Positions 42,878 to 51,783 are shown, counted from the stretch's first letter. The stretch is 64,000 bases of DNA from Marinobacter sp. ATCH36 (GCF_023555055.1 NZ_JAMJPL010000001.1:186001-250000), one strand, 5' to 3'. A program made the numbers and translations. Notes: generated by a model from the sequence alone, not told the origin.

Positions 42878-45743
42878 GAATGCCCCCTTGCTGCGAATCC
42901 TGCTGATTGAGGACGATGAAGACGACTACCTGATTACCCGCGACCTTCTTCAGGACAGCAGCCCGGTGAGCACCCGGCTGGACTGGGTGGACTCCACCAG
43001 AGAGGGCATTGCCGCACTGGAGACAGGTGATTACGCGGTTGCCCTGGTGGACTTTAGGCTGGGCCCTGACTCGGGGATCGACCTGATCCAGGAAGCCAGG
43101 GAACGAAGCATCGGTACACCTTTTATTCTGCTGACAGGGCAGGGAGACGAAGAGCTGGACGCCCGCGCCGTGGAATTGGGGGCAGCAGATTATCTCGTCA
43201 AGGGGAGTGTTGACGGACATACCCTGATCCGCAGCATTCGCTACGCCATCGACCGTGCGATGGCAACGGAAAGTCTGGCCACCAGTGAAGCTCATTACCG
43301 GTTACTCTTCGAGAGTAACCCGGCACCCATGTGCCTGATGGAACCGGATTCGCAGGTACTGGTATCTATAAATGCGGCCGCACGCAGCCTCTATGGGTAC
43401 ACCAGCGAGAATATTAATGGTCTCACCCTTGACCGGCTCAGGGCACCGGGGAACGCCTCCTCGTATTTGTCGGCGGACGATATCATCTTACGTCAGGGCG
43501 GGACGCTGGAATTGCATCGGCGCAGCGACGACACTGCATTGATTGTTGAAATTATCAACAACGACATCACCCTAAATCGCCGCCCGTTACAGCTTTTGAT
43601 GCTGACTGAGGTAACCTCGCAGATTGAGAACAGTCGCCAGCTCAAGCTTTTCAAACGCAGTATCGAATCCAGCTCCAATGGCATCGTCATTGCCGACGCA
43701 CAGAAACGCGACCTGCCCGTCATCTATGTCAACAAAGCCTTCGAAAGGATCACCGGATACAGCAGCGATGAAATCGTTGGCCGCAACTGCCGTTTTCTCC
43801 AGGGAGATGATTTCGACCTCAGCAACGAGCAAAGTCTGGCTGATATCAGGCGCGGTTTGAGAAAGGGTGTTGATGTATCAGCTGTGCTCAGAAACTTCCG
43901 CAAGGACGGCACGCCTTTCTGGAATGACCTCTACATCTCTCCCATGCGGGACGAGCGTGGGGAGATCACGCACTTCATCGGTGTTCAGAATGACATCTCC
44001 GAGCGCAAGAGCGCCGAGCATGAACTGGCATTCAACATCAGCCACGACGTTCTGACAGGGCTGCCAAACCGCACTCTGCTTGAGGACAGGCTCACCCAGG
44101 CCTGCCAGTTATCTGAGCGATACGGGCGGGTTGTTGCACTGCTCTTCATCGACCTCGATGGTTTCAAGCTTATTAACGATTCACTCGGGCATCGGCTGGG
44201 TGACCAACTACTGATTGAAGTGGGTAACCGCCTTCAGTCGATCGTACGCGCCGGCGATACCATCGCCCGACTTAGCGGCGATGAATTCATTGTGCTTTTG
44301 CCGGATCTTGCCCATACCGATGACGCCATACTGGTCGTGGAGAACATCATTCGTGAAATCGCAGCGCCTTATCGCCTGGACGGTGAAACTATTCACCTGA
44401 CCGCCAGCGTTGGCATTTCCACCACAGACGTCAACATTGCAAAGCCGATGGAACTGTTGCAACAGGCGGATCTGGCGATGTACAGGGCCAAGCAGAGCGG
44501 CCGCAACACCTATCAGTGGTTCTCCCATGAACTGAATGAGGAAGCGCGTTTCCGGGTGGAGTTACGCAATCAGCTGCAGGATGCGATCGATCAGCAACAA
44601 TTGTCTGTCTTTTTTCAGCCATTGATCGACGCACGTACCGGACAAACCCGGCACGTCGAGGCCCTGGCAAGATGGCAACACCCCACCCGGGGGCTGATTT
44701 CCCCGGGGGATTTCATTCCACTGGCAGAAGAAACCGGCCAAATTATAGCGCTGGGCGAGTGGATTCTTCGACAGGCCTGTCGCGACATGGTGCACCTTCA
44801 CGCGAAAGGTTTCCGGAATTGCTCGATATCCGTCAACGTATCCCCGATCCAGCTTCGTAAGGCTGGTTTTATTGATATGGTCAAGGACGCGCTGGCAGCG
44901 TCGGGACTGCCACCGGAGCACCTCGAGCTTGAAGTGGTGGAATCCGTGGTGCTTCACGATACCGATGTGGTTATCAGCACTCTCCATGCCGTCCGAGAGC
45001 TGGGTGTCAGTATCGCCATTGATGACTTTGGCACCGGCTTTTCAAGCCTTAGCTACATCAAGCTGTTGCCTTCCAACAAAATCAAAATTGATCGCTCATT
45101 CATCAAGGATGTCATCGAAAACCGGAGTGACGCCGCCATCACTCAGGGCGTCATCTCCATGGCTCATCACCTGGGTCTCGAGGTAGTTGCAGAAGGCGTG
45201 GAAACTGAAGCTCATGCCGCTTTTCTGCGCAAGAACCAGTGCGATTTATTGCAAGGCTTTGCTTTTGCGCGCCCGATGCCGTTCGAGGATCTGGTTGCCT
45301 TCATGAACAAGCAGGAGACCGATGCAAAGCAGCCTGACGACGGAAACCTCGCCGGCCACCAACAGCCCACACTACTACTGTTGGATGATGAGGAGAACAT
45401 ATTGCGCGCATTAAAGCGGGTTCTGCGGCGAGATGGTTATCGCATCCTCGCCACCACAAGCGTGAAGGAGGCATTCAGCTTGCTGGCGGTCAACGATGTT
45501 CAGGTGATCGTTTCAGACCAGCGCATGCCCGAGATGTCTGGTACCGATTTTCTCAGTCAGGTCAAAGACATTCACCCGGATACGGTTCGCATTGTTCTTT
45601 CGGGATACACAGATCTCAAATCCGTAACGGACGCTATCAATGAGGGAGCGATCTATAAATTTCTGACCAAACCCTGGGATGACCAGCAGATCAGAAACCA
45701 TATCCAACAGGCGTTCCTTTATTACAACGCCTCGGTGGTCTGA
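42870..45743 (+). CDS. REC-PAS-PAS-GGDEF-EAL-REC c-di-GMP signalling protein
   Basis: This 957-aa cytoplasmic protein has an N-terminal receiver (D61 in ALVDFRLGPDSG), two PAS domains (about 135-380; the second with the LOV/PAS-like GRNCRFLQGDD), a GGDEF domain and an EAL domain, and a second receiver at its C terminus (D883 in VSDQRMPEMSG). The GGDEF site reads SGDEF (469-473), a one-residue departure. The EAL site is intact (E597-L599; DDFGTGFSS; KIDRSFI; EGVET), so phosphodiesterase activity is likely. The flavin-like PAS motif GRNCRFLQ contains the cysteine of LOV domains. The N-terminal order resembles FimX, which couples c-di-GMP to pilus ATPases. The C-terminal receiver is unusual. Confidence 0.92.
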   Translation: MIENAPLLRILLIEDDEDDYLITRDLLQDSSPVSTRLDWVDSTREGIAALETGDYAVALVDFRLGPDSGIDLIQEARERSIGTPFILLTGQGDEELDARAVELGAADYLVKGSVDGHTLIRSIRYAIDRAMATESLATSEAHYRLLFESNPAPMCLMEPDSQVLVSINAAARSLYGYTSENINGLTLDRLRAPGNASSYLSADDIILRQGGTLELHRRSDDTALIVEIINNDITLNRRPLQLLMLTEVTSQIENSRQLKLFKRSIESSSNGIVIADAQKRDLPVIYVNKAFERITGYSSDEIVGRNCRFLQGDDFDLSNEQSLADIRRGLRKGVDVSAVLRNFRKDGTPFWNDLYISPMRDERGEITHFIGVQNDISERKSAEHELAFNISHDVLTGLPNRTLLEDRLTQACQLSERYGRVVALLFIDLDGFKLINDSLGHRLGDQLLIEVGNRLQSIVRAGDTIARLSGDEFIVLLPDLAHTDDAILVVENIIREIAAPYRLDGETIHLTASVGISTTDVNIAKPMELLQQADLAMYRAKQSGRNTYQWFSHELNEEARFRVELRNQLQDAIDQQQLSVFFQPLIDARTGQTRHVEALARWQHPTRGLISPGDFIPLAEETGQIIALGEWILRQACRDMVHLHAKGFRNCSISVNVSPIQLRKAGFIDMVKDALAASGLPPEHLELEVVESVVLHDTDVVISTLHAVRELGVSIAIDDFGTGFSSLSYIKLLPSNKIKIDRSFIKDVIENRSDAAITQGVISMAHHLGLEVVAEGVETEAHAAFLRKNQCDLLQGFAFARPMPFEDLVAFMNKQETDAKQPDDGNLAGHQQPTLLLLDDEENILRALKRVLRRDGYRILATTSVKEAFSLLAVNDVQVIVSDQRMPEMSGTDFLSQVKDIHPDTVRIVLSGYTDLKSVTDAINEGAIYKFLTKPWDDQQIRNHIQQAFLYYNASVV

Positions 45744-45840
45744 TCGGGTTTAACATTGATTAACCAGGGTTTTCTGGAGTTAATCACAGGTTCAGGGTTA
45801 GACTTAAACCTAAATACAACATGCATCAGGAAGCGACAGA

Positions 45841-46962
45841 GTGCCGAATCTTGTCCGTATCGCACCCGGCGCATTGACGATTGGCAAGCCCTTACCCTGG
45901 ACGGTCTATGACGCCGATGGCAATGTGCTGTTACGGCAGGGATACGTGATACACAACGATACCCAGCTGGAACAACTATTCGAACGCGGCCGGTTCAAAC
46001 CCCGCAAGATTGAGCGCCCGCAGGATGAAGTGATTGAGGACACCCGGGTACGCAATCCATTTGCCGAATACCCGATGTTGCTGCAGACACTGGAGTTCAC
46101 GCTAAACGCCATCACCAAACGGGATGAAAGTGCGCAGAAGCGAGTGCTGGGGCTGTCACGGATCATTGACCAGATGTGCCAGGAGTCGCCGGAAGCAAGC
46201 CTGGCACTGGTGCACCTGTATTCCATTGAGCCAACCATCCATGAACAGATTCTGTTCTATGCGATTCTCTGCCAGTTCACCGCCCGCAGGTTCGGGCTCG
46301 ATGACAAGCGTACGGCAGTGCTTGTCAGCGCCGCGCTGACGGCAAATCTGGCGCTGGTACCGGTAGCCGATAAACTGAATGCCTCCAACCGGGTACTGAC
46401 CGATGACCAGCGCGCCGTCATACGCAAACACCCGGAACGAAGTATTCAGGCACTCAGAGACGCCGATTTAACCAGCCCGCTATTGCTGAAAATCATTGCC
46501 CAACATCACGAGCAGGCAGACGGTTCCGGCTACCCTCAGGGGCTCAGTGGCACCGAAATCCGTGGAGAGGCGGAAATCCTCGCGCTGGCGGAGCGTTATG
46601 TCGCGATGATTACGCGTCGCGCCTACCGAAACCGAATGAACGTTGTTGAGGCCCGCAAGCTCATCAACACGCTGGCCGACGGGAAGTTCCGCCCGGCGAT
46701 TCCCCGTGCCCTGCTTGCCGTGCTTACAGACTATCCACCGGGCACGCTGGTAAGGCTGGCCAACGACGAGGTAGCGGTGGTTGTAAGGCGCCCCCAACGT
46801 CATCGCGGGCCGTTTGCCAAGGCGATCATCGGTGCCAGGGGCAATCGCTACAGTGGCTCATTCGAGCGGGACTGCAGCCTGCTGGAATTCAACATCAGGG
46901 GCGTCGAACAGCCCGAAGTAATGCCTTCCATGGACTTCGGGCTGCTTTGGGGATTTCGCTAG
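45841..46962 (+). CDS. HD-GYP-like protein with DUF3391-type N terminus
   Basis: This 373-aa protein begins with a GTG at 45841 supported by GGAAG. The N terminus (1-80, PWTVYDADGNVLLRQGYVI) resembles the regulatory module found before HD-GYP domains. The GYP half is well kept (HHEQADGSGYPQGL from H222). The HD half is not: where HDIGK is expected the sequence reads ALTANLALVPVADKL. The C terminus carries the usual VRLANDEVAVVVRR strand. Hydrolysis of c-di-GMP is therefore doubtful; binding is possible. It lies 97 bp after the signalling operon and may have its own promoter. Confidence 0.88.
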   Translation: MPNLVRIAPGALTIGKPLPWTVYDADGNVLLRQGYVIHNDTQLEQLFERGRFKPRKIERPQDEVIEDTRVRNPFAEYPMLLQTLEFTLNAITKRDESAQKRVLGLSRIIDQMCQESPEASLALVHLYSIEPTIHEQILFYAILCQFTARRFGLDDKRTAVLVSAALTANLALVPVADKLNASNRVLTDDQRAVIRKHPERSIQALRDADLTSPLLLKIIAQHHEQADGSGYPQGLSGTEIRGEAEILALAERYVAMITRRAYRNRMNVVEARKLINTLADGKFRPAIPRALLAVLTDYPPGTLVRLANDEVAVVVRRPQRHRGPFAKAIIGARGNRYSGSFERDCSLLEFNIRGVEQPEVMPSMDFGLLWGFR

Positions 46963-46972
46963 ATCCGGGCCG

Positions 46973-47818
46973 CTATCTCAGCCCGAGAGCCTCGGCATGA
47001 TGCTCCAGATGGTCGTCGATAAACGAGGCAATGAAGAAGTAACTGTGGTCGTACCCCCGATGCATCCGCAAGTTGATATGGTGGTGCATTTTTTCGCAGG
47101 CATCGGCCAGCGCATCCGGATTCAGCTGGCTGTCGAGAAACTCGTCTGCGGTGCCCTGGTCTACCAATAGCGGTAACCGCTCCCTGGCGGTGGGGATTAA
47201 CATCGTGGCATCCCACTCTTCCCATGCTTTGGGGTCATCGCCCAGATAACCGCTGAAGGCTTTCTGCCCCCAGGGGCACTCGCTGGGATTGGCGATAGGG
47301 GCAAACGCAGAGACTGATTTGTACCATCCCGGGTTCTTTAACGCCGCAATCAAAGCCCCGTGCCCGCCCATTGAATGACCGCTGATGCCGCGATCCTCCG
47401 TCACTGGCAGATGGTTTTCAACCAGCTGGGGCAGTTCTTTGACCACGTAATCGTACATGCGGTAGTGGGGCGCCCAGGGTTGCCGGGTGGCGTTCACATA
47501 AAATCCGGCACCACTGCCAAAATCATAGCTGTCATGTTCGCTTGGCAGGTCCAGACCCCTCGGACTTGTGTCCGGGCACACGATGGCCATACCCAGCCGG
47601 GCGGCTTTTTTCTGGGCGCCGGCTTTCTGCATGAAATTCTGGTCGGTGCATGTGAGCCCTGACAACCAGTAAAGTGCCGGCACTGGCCGTGCATTAGTGC
47701 CCAGGGCCGCAGGGGGCAGGAACACCGCAAACTCCATGTCGCAGTCCAGGGCCGCCGAATGATGTCGGTAGCGACGGTGTTCGCCGTCAAAACAGACGTT
47801 GGTGGAAAGCAGTTCCAT
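46973..47818 (-). CDS. fghA: S-formylglutathione hydrolase
   Basis: This 281-aa alpha/beta hydrolase (esterase D family) releases formate and glutathione from S-formylglutathione in formaldehyde detoxification. Motifs are YWLSGLTCTDQNFMQKAGAQ, DTSPRG, the nucleophile elbow GHSMGGHGAL, SAFAPIANPSECPWGQKAFSGYLG and the histidine in GYDHSYFFIASFI. ATG 47818 follows AGAGGTG and is preferred to GTG 47824. The usual adjacent adhC is not in the window. It converges with the HD-GYP-like gene, 10 bp apart, and precedes no other gene of the pathway. Confidence 0.95.
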   Translation of the reverse strand: MELLSTNVCFDGEHRRYRHHSAALDCDMEFAVFLPPAALGTNARPVPALYWLSGLTCTDQNFMQKAGAQKKAARLGMAIVCPDTSPRGLDLPSEHDSYDFGSGAGFYVNATRQPWAPHYRMYDYVVKELPQLVENHLPVTEDRGISGHSMGGHGALIAALKNPGWYKSVSAFAPIANPSECPWGQKAFSGYLGDDPKAWEEWDATMLIPTARERLPLLVDQGTADEFLDSQLNPDALADACEKMHHHINLRMHRGYDHSYFFIASFIDDHLEHHAEALGLR

Positions 47819-47842
47819 GGTCACCTCTGGATCTGTAAAAAT

Positions 47843-48265
47843 TCACGTCGCGTATTTAGGCACCTCGATGCCGAAACCGACTTTTGCCAGCTCCGCAAGG
47901 ATAGCCGTTCTGGTTACGATGCCAATCAGGCGGTTGTGGTCAACCACCGGATAGACTTTGGGTTTTCCGGCACCCAGATTCTGGGCCAGATCTACCACGG
48001 ACATCTCCGGTGATATGGTCACCGGATTGCGGAACATCACGTCATCCACCGTCGGGTCGCCCTCGTGGTGATAATTACTCACCAGCAGGGCGTGGATACA
48101 GTCCTGTTCCGAGATAAAACCGATCACCTTGCGGTGGTCATCCACTACCGGCAAGCCGGTAACATGGTTATGGAGCAGCGTTTTAACCACTTTGGTTAAG
48201 GGCGTACCACAACGAACGGGCTCGATGTGGTTCCACATGACATCGGATACTCTCAACGATTGCAT
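47843..48265 (-). CDS. Tandem CBS-domain protein
   Basis: This 140-aa protein is made of two CBS motifs (VSDVMWNHIEPVRCGTPLTKVVKTLLHNHVTGLPVVDDHRKVIGFIS and VDDVMFRNPVTISPEMSVVDLAQNLGAGKPKVYPVVDHNRLIGIVTR). Such proteins bind adenine nucleotides and act as energy sensors on partners. No other domain is present. The ATG at 48265 follows GGGAGCC. It lies 24 bp before fghA in the same direction; the region 48266-48385 upstream contains no gene. Partner unknown. Confidence 0.92.
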   Translation of the reverse strand: MQSLRVSDVMWNHIEPVRCGTPLTKVVKTLLHNHVTGLPVVDDHRKVIGFISEQDCIHALLVSNYHHEGDPTVDDVMFRNPVTISPEMSVVDLAQNLGAGKPKVYPVVDHNRLIGIVTRTAILAELAKVGFGIEVPKYAT

Positions 48266-48385
48266 TGGCAGGCTCCCTGACCAGTAACATTCCGAATACT
48301 TCCCTCTATAAACATAGGCAATGGGGGCGAAAACTGGAAGTATAAACCCCACAGCTGCGATCGGTTTCGCGTTCACCGACGATGA

Positions 48386-49297
48386 TCAACTCCCGTGGAA
48401 CAACGACTGCGCCATGGTCTCAAAGCCAATGGCCGCAAAATGCGGCAGCAGCGGTTCAGGAAGGTCATGGCCCATACCCTCGATCATTTCAATACGGGCA
48501 TGGGGCATCAGGTAACCCAGCTGTTCCGCCGCCACCGGCCGTACCAGCGGATCAGCCTTGCCATGGATCACTGAGACCGGTACCAGGATACGCCGTGTCG
48601 ACGACGACAGGCTGCCTGTGGCGAGAATGGCACGGGTCTGGCGCAGGATTCCGGCAGGGTGATAGCTGCGCCGGTATTCCCGCACGATCCGGTCCCGCAC
48701 CTCCTGCTCCCGGGGCGGGAAACCGGGGCTCTGGATAGCCTTCCAGAATTCCAGGGAGCGGGCCACAACCGATGCTTCGTCGTGACCTTTCGCACCAACC
48801 CCCGCCAGCCGCCAGATCAGCGTTGATTTTGGCATCGGCAGGCGTGGGCTGTTGGTGGATGTCATTATCAGGGTGGCGGAGCGCACACGCTCAGGATGGT
48901 TTGCTGCCACCAGCTGGCTGATCATACCGCCCATGGAAACACCCACCAGGTGGGCGCTGGCCAGGCCCAGGGCGTCCATCACCTGGCAGACGTCGCCGGC
49001 CATGTCGTGGAGGGTATAAGGCGCGGCGATGGGCAGCCCCATGCGGTGCCTTGCCATCACCGCTACCGGGTGCCCCTCAAGGCGGTCTTCCAAATGAGAG
49101 GACAGGCCAATATCACGATTATCAAACCGTATGACCCGAAAGCCTTCGCAGGCATAAAGATCCAGCAGCTCCTCCGGCCAGAGCGTCATCTGCGCACCGA
49201 GCCCCATGACGAATATCACTGGCTCACCAGCAGGGTCGCCACGGGTTTCTACGCAGAAAGACAGGTTACCGGCCTGAACACTCGTGCTTTCCGGCAT
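48386..49297 (-). CDS. Alpha/beta-fold hydrolase
   Basis: This 303-aa hydrolase has the oxyanion segment VIFVMGLGAQMTLWP, FDNRDIGLSSHL, the nucleophile elbow VGVSMGGMISQL, a late aspartate in VIHGKADPLVRP and the catalytic histidine in EGMGHDLPEPLLPHF. These are typical of esterase/haloperoxidase-like members. No signal peptide. It is separated from the CBS gene by 120 bp and from the divergent AGCS symporter by 231 bp. Substrate is not evident. Confidence 0.9.
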   Translation of the reverse strand: MPESTSVQAGNLSFCVETRGDPAGEPVIFVMGLGAQMTLWPEELLDLYACEGFRVIRFDNRDIGLSSHLEDRLEGHPVAVMARHRMGLPIAAPYTLHDMAGDVCQVMDALGLASAHLVGVSMGGMISQLVAANHPERVRSATLIMTSTNSPRLPMPKSTLIWRLAGVGAKGHDEASVVARSLEFWKAIQSPGFPPREQEVRDRIVREYRRSYHPAGILRQTRAILATGSLSSSTRRILVPVSVIHGKADPLVRPVAAEQLGYLMPHARIEMIEGMGHDLPEPLLPHFAAIGFETMAQSLFHGS

Positions 49298-49421
49298 CGA
49301 TGGTACTCCTGGTGAAATCAGCCTTCAGCTTAACCTGAGAACCTACGGATCCAATAACTTTGCAGGCCTGAAACGTGTCGGAAGCATAAATTCTCTGGGG
49401 TGAACATTTACAGACAAAAAT

Positions 49422-49451
49422 AAGTGTATAAACTCAAACGGTTATACGCTT
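49422..49451. promoter_or_regulatory. Operator-like inverted repeat upstream of the AGCS symporter
   Basis: AAGTGTATAA (49422-49431) and TTATACGCTT (49442-49451) are complementary at 9 of 10 positions around a 10-base spacer, 78 bp before the symporter start. It could be the binding site of a dimeric regulator or a transcript hairpin. Confidence 0.35.
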
Positions 49452-49528
49452 ACGCGAAGCCGGAACCCGTGCTGGCTGTTTTCGTGACGGGCGCCTTCAA
49501 ACCATGGCAGAAACACAGGGAGATCCCC

Positions 49529-50890
49529 ATGGAAGCCTTAGAGTCTTTTTTTAGCAGCATTAACGCACTGGTATGGGGCCCACCCATGCTGGTGATGATT
49601 CTCGGTGTCGGACTGTTCCTGAGCATCGGCCTCAAACTGATGCCTGTGCTGAAACTCGGCGCCGGTTTCCGGCTGATGTGGAAAGGCCGTACCGGTGCTG
49701 AATCAGACGGTGAAATACCACCGTTTCAGGCATTGATGACGGCACTGTCTGCCACGGTCGGTACCGGCAATATTGCCGGCGTCGCGACCGCGGTGTTTCT
49801 GGGCGGGCCGGGAGCCCTGTTCTGGATGTGGCTGACAGCTCTGGTGGGGATGGCCACAAAATACTCGGAGGCGGTACTGGCAGTCCGTTTCCGTGAAGTG
49901 GACGAGCGCGGCGCCCACGTGGGTGGCCCGATGTATTACATCCGTAACGGGCTTGGTAAAAAGTGGGCCTGGCTGGGCGTGCTCTTTGCGATATTTGCTG
50001 CGGTGGCAGCCTTCGGCATAGGCAACACCGTGCAGGCCAATTCCGTGGCCGATGTTCTTCAGACCAACTTTGCACTGCCGCACTGGGTCACCGGGCTCAT
50101 TCTTATGACCCTTGTGGGCCTGGTATTGATTGGTGGCATCAAGCGCATCGGGCAGGTGGCAAGTGCCCTGGTACCGTTTATGGCCATCGCTTATGTTCTG
50201 GTGGGCCTGGTGGTACTGGCCATTAACGCCAACCAGCTTCCAAACGCCATCGCCATGGTGTTCACCCACGCCTTCAGCCCGGTGGCGGCCGAGGGTGGCT
50301 TCGCAGGCGCCGCGGTATGGGCTGCCATTCGCTTCGGTGTGGCCCGGGGTATTTTCTCCAACGAGGCGGGCCTGGGCTCTGCCCCTATCGCTCACGCCGC
50401 AGCCCAGACCAAAAATCCGATCAACCAGGGCATGGTCGCTATGCTGGGCACCTTTATTGACACCATTATCGTGTGCAGCATCACCGGCCTTGTCATCATC
50501 AGTTCCGGGGCCTGGACGTCTGGCGAAACCGGTGCCGCGCTGACCTCTCTGGCCTTCGAGACCGGCCTGCCAGGATTCGGCAACTACGTCGTCGCGATCT
50601 CGCTGGCGATTTTCGCCTTTACCACCATTATCGGCTGGTCGTTCTATGGTGAGCGGTGTATCGAGTTCCTGTTCGGTGTAAAGGCCATCGTGCCCTACCG
50701 CGTTGTCTGGATCCTCGCTATCCCTGTCGGCGCCACCATCAACCTGGGCCTGATCTGGCTGATCGCGGACACGCTCAACGCCATGATGGCCCTGCCAAAC
50801 CTTGTTGCCCTGCTGTTGCTCAGCCCGGTGGTGTTCCGACTGACCCGGGAGCATTTCGCAAAAGAGCGCTCGCTGGGCGTGAATCAGTAA
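49529..50890 (+). CDS. Sodium:alanine/glycine symporter (AGCS family)
   Basis: This 453-aa polytopic protein (about eleven helices) has the AGCS hallmark FQALMTALSATVGTGNIAGVATAVFLGGPGALFWMW and later VGGPMYYIRNGLG, GIFSNEAGLGSAPIAHAAA. It should import alanine or glycine with sodium. The ATG at 49529 follows AGGGAGAT; the upstream extension is rejected. The 231-bp upstream region holds an inverted repeat at 49422-49451. An imperfect 13-bp inverted repeat follows the stop. Confidence 0.94.
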   Translation: MEALESFFSSINALVWGPPMLVMILGVGLFLSIGLKLMPVLKLGAGFRLMWKGRTGAESDGEIPPFQALMTALSATVGTGNIAGVATAVFLGGPGALFWMWLTALVGMATKYSEAVLAVRFREVDERGAHVGGPMYYIRNGLGKKWAWLGVLFAIFAAVAAFGIGNTVQANSVADVLQTNFALPHWVTGLILMTLVGLVLIGGIKRIGQVASALVPFMAIAYVLVGLVVLAINANQLPNAIAMVFTHAFSPVAAEGGFAGAAVWAAIRFGVARGIFSNEAGLGSAPIAHAAAQTKNPINQGMVAMLGTFIDTIIVCSITGLVIISSGAWTSGETGAALTSLAFETGLPGFGNYVVAISLAIFAFTTIIGWSFYGERCIEFLFGVKAIVPYRVVWILAIPVGATINLGLIWLIADTLNAMMALPNLVALLLLSPVVFRLTREHFAKERSLGVNQ

Positions 50891-50896
50891 ACCGAT

Positions 50897-50948
50897 GGTG
50901 ACAGATGAGCCAGATCAACCGCCCTTGGTTTTTCTCTCATCCGTCACC
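50897..50948. repeat. Inverted repeat after the AGCS symporter
   Basis: GGTGACAGATGAG (50897-50909) and CTCATCCGTCACC (50936-50948) pair at 12 of 13 positions; the loop contains TTTTT. It starts 6 bp after the symporter stop and probably acts as its terminator, ahead of the peroxiredoxin gene. Confidence 0.5.
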
Positions 50949-51027
50949 ACTGTTTATCGTATAGACTGAATCACTCTGCCGGCGTTGTATCAGGCCGGGC
51001 TTTTGTATCACCAATGGAGGAAACACC

Positions 51028-51681
51028 ATGAGTTTACGTCTGGGAGATACCGCACCTGATTTTGAGCAAGACTCCAGTGAGGGGCCGATCCGGTTCCACG
51101 AGTGGCTTGGGGATAGCTGGGGCATTCTGTTTTCGCACCCGGCAGACTTCACCCCGGTGTGCACCACCGAACTGGGGCTGACCGCAAAGCTGAAGGACAA
51201 GTTCGCCAAGCGTAACGTCAAGGCCATCGCCCTGAGTGTCGACCCGGTGGACTCTCACAAGGAATGGATCAAGGACATTAATGAAACCCAGGGTTGCGCG
51301 GTGAACTTCCCGATCATTGCCGATCAGGACCGCAAAGTGTCCGAACTGTATGACATGATCCATCCCAATGCAGATGCGACACTGACCGTGCGGTCACTGT
51401 TTGTCATAGACCCGAACAAGAAGGTTCGCCTGACCATCACCTATCCGGCCAGCACCGGCCGTAATTTCAACGAAGTGCTCAGGGTGATTGACTCCCTGCA
51501 GATGACCGACGAGCACAAGGTAGCCACTCCGGGTAACTGGGAAGCTGGCGGTGATGTGGTCATCGTACCGTCGCTGCAGGATGAAGATGAAATCAAGGAG
51601 CGCTTCCCGAAAGGCTACAAGGCGGTCAAATCCTACTTGCGGATGACGCCGGACCCGCGCGCCAACTGGAGCGGTGAATAA
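51028..51681 (+). CDS. 1-Cys peroxiredoxin (Prx6 type)
   Basis: This 217-aa thiol peroxidase has the peroxidatic cysteine in HPADFTPVCTTELG, with the Thr and Arg-bearing context TVRSLFVIDPNKKVR. The long C-terminal extension (NWEAGGDVVIVPSLQDEDEIKERFPKGYKAVKSYLRMTPDP) is typical of Prx6-like 1-Cys enzymes. It reduces hydrogen and lipid peroxides. The ATG follows ATGGAGGAAAC, a strong ribosome-binding site. A terminator lies downstream at 51735-51767. No dedicated OxyR gene is nearby. Confidence 0.95.
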   Translation: MSLRLGDTAPDFEQDSSEGPIRFHEWLGDSWGILFSHPADFTPVCTTELGLTAKLKDKFAKRNVKAIALSVDPVDSHKEWIKDINETQGCAVNFPIIADQDRKVSELYDMIHPNADATLTVRSLFVIDPNKKVRLTITYPASTGRNFNEVLRVIDSLQMTDEHKVATPGNWEAGGDVVIVPSLQDEDEIKERFPKGYKAVKSYLRMTPDPRANWSGE

Positions 51682-51734
51682 TCACTTAGGCTCTGGATTC
51701 GGTAAAAGCGGAGAAAAGCCATCCGCTGAAACGC

Positions 51735-51767
51735 AGAAGCCGGGCAACTGCCCGGCTTCTTTCGTTT
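51735..51767. terminator. Terminator between convergent peroxiredoxin and metQ genes
   Basis: AGAAGCCGGGC and GCCCGGCTTCT form an 11-bp perfect stem with an AACT loop followed by TTCGTTTT on the plus strand. Confidence 0.8.
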
Positions 51768-51783
51768 TGCTGACTCACTCGAG

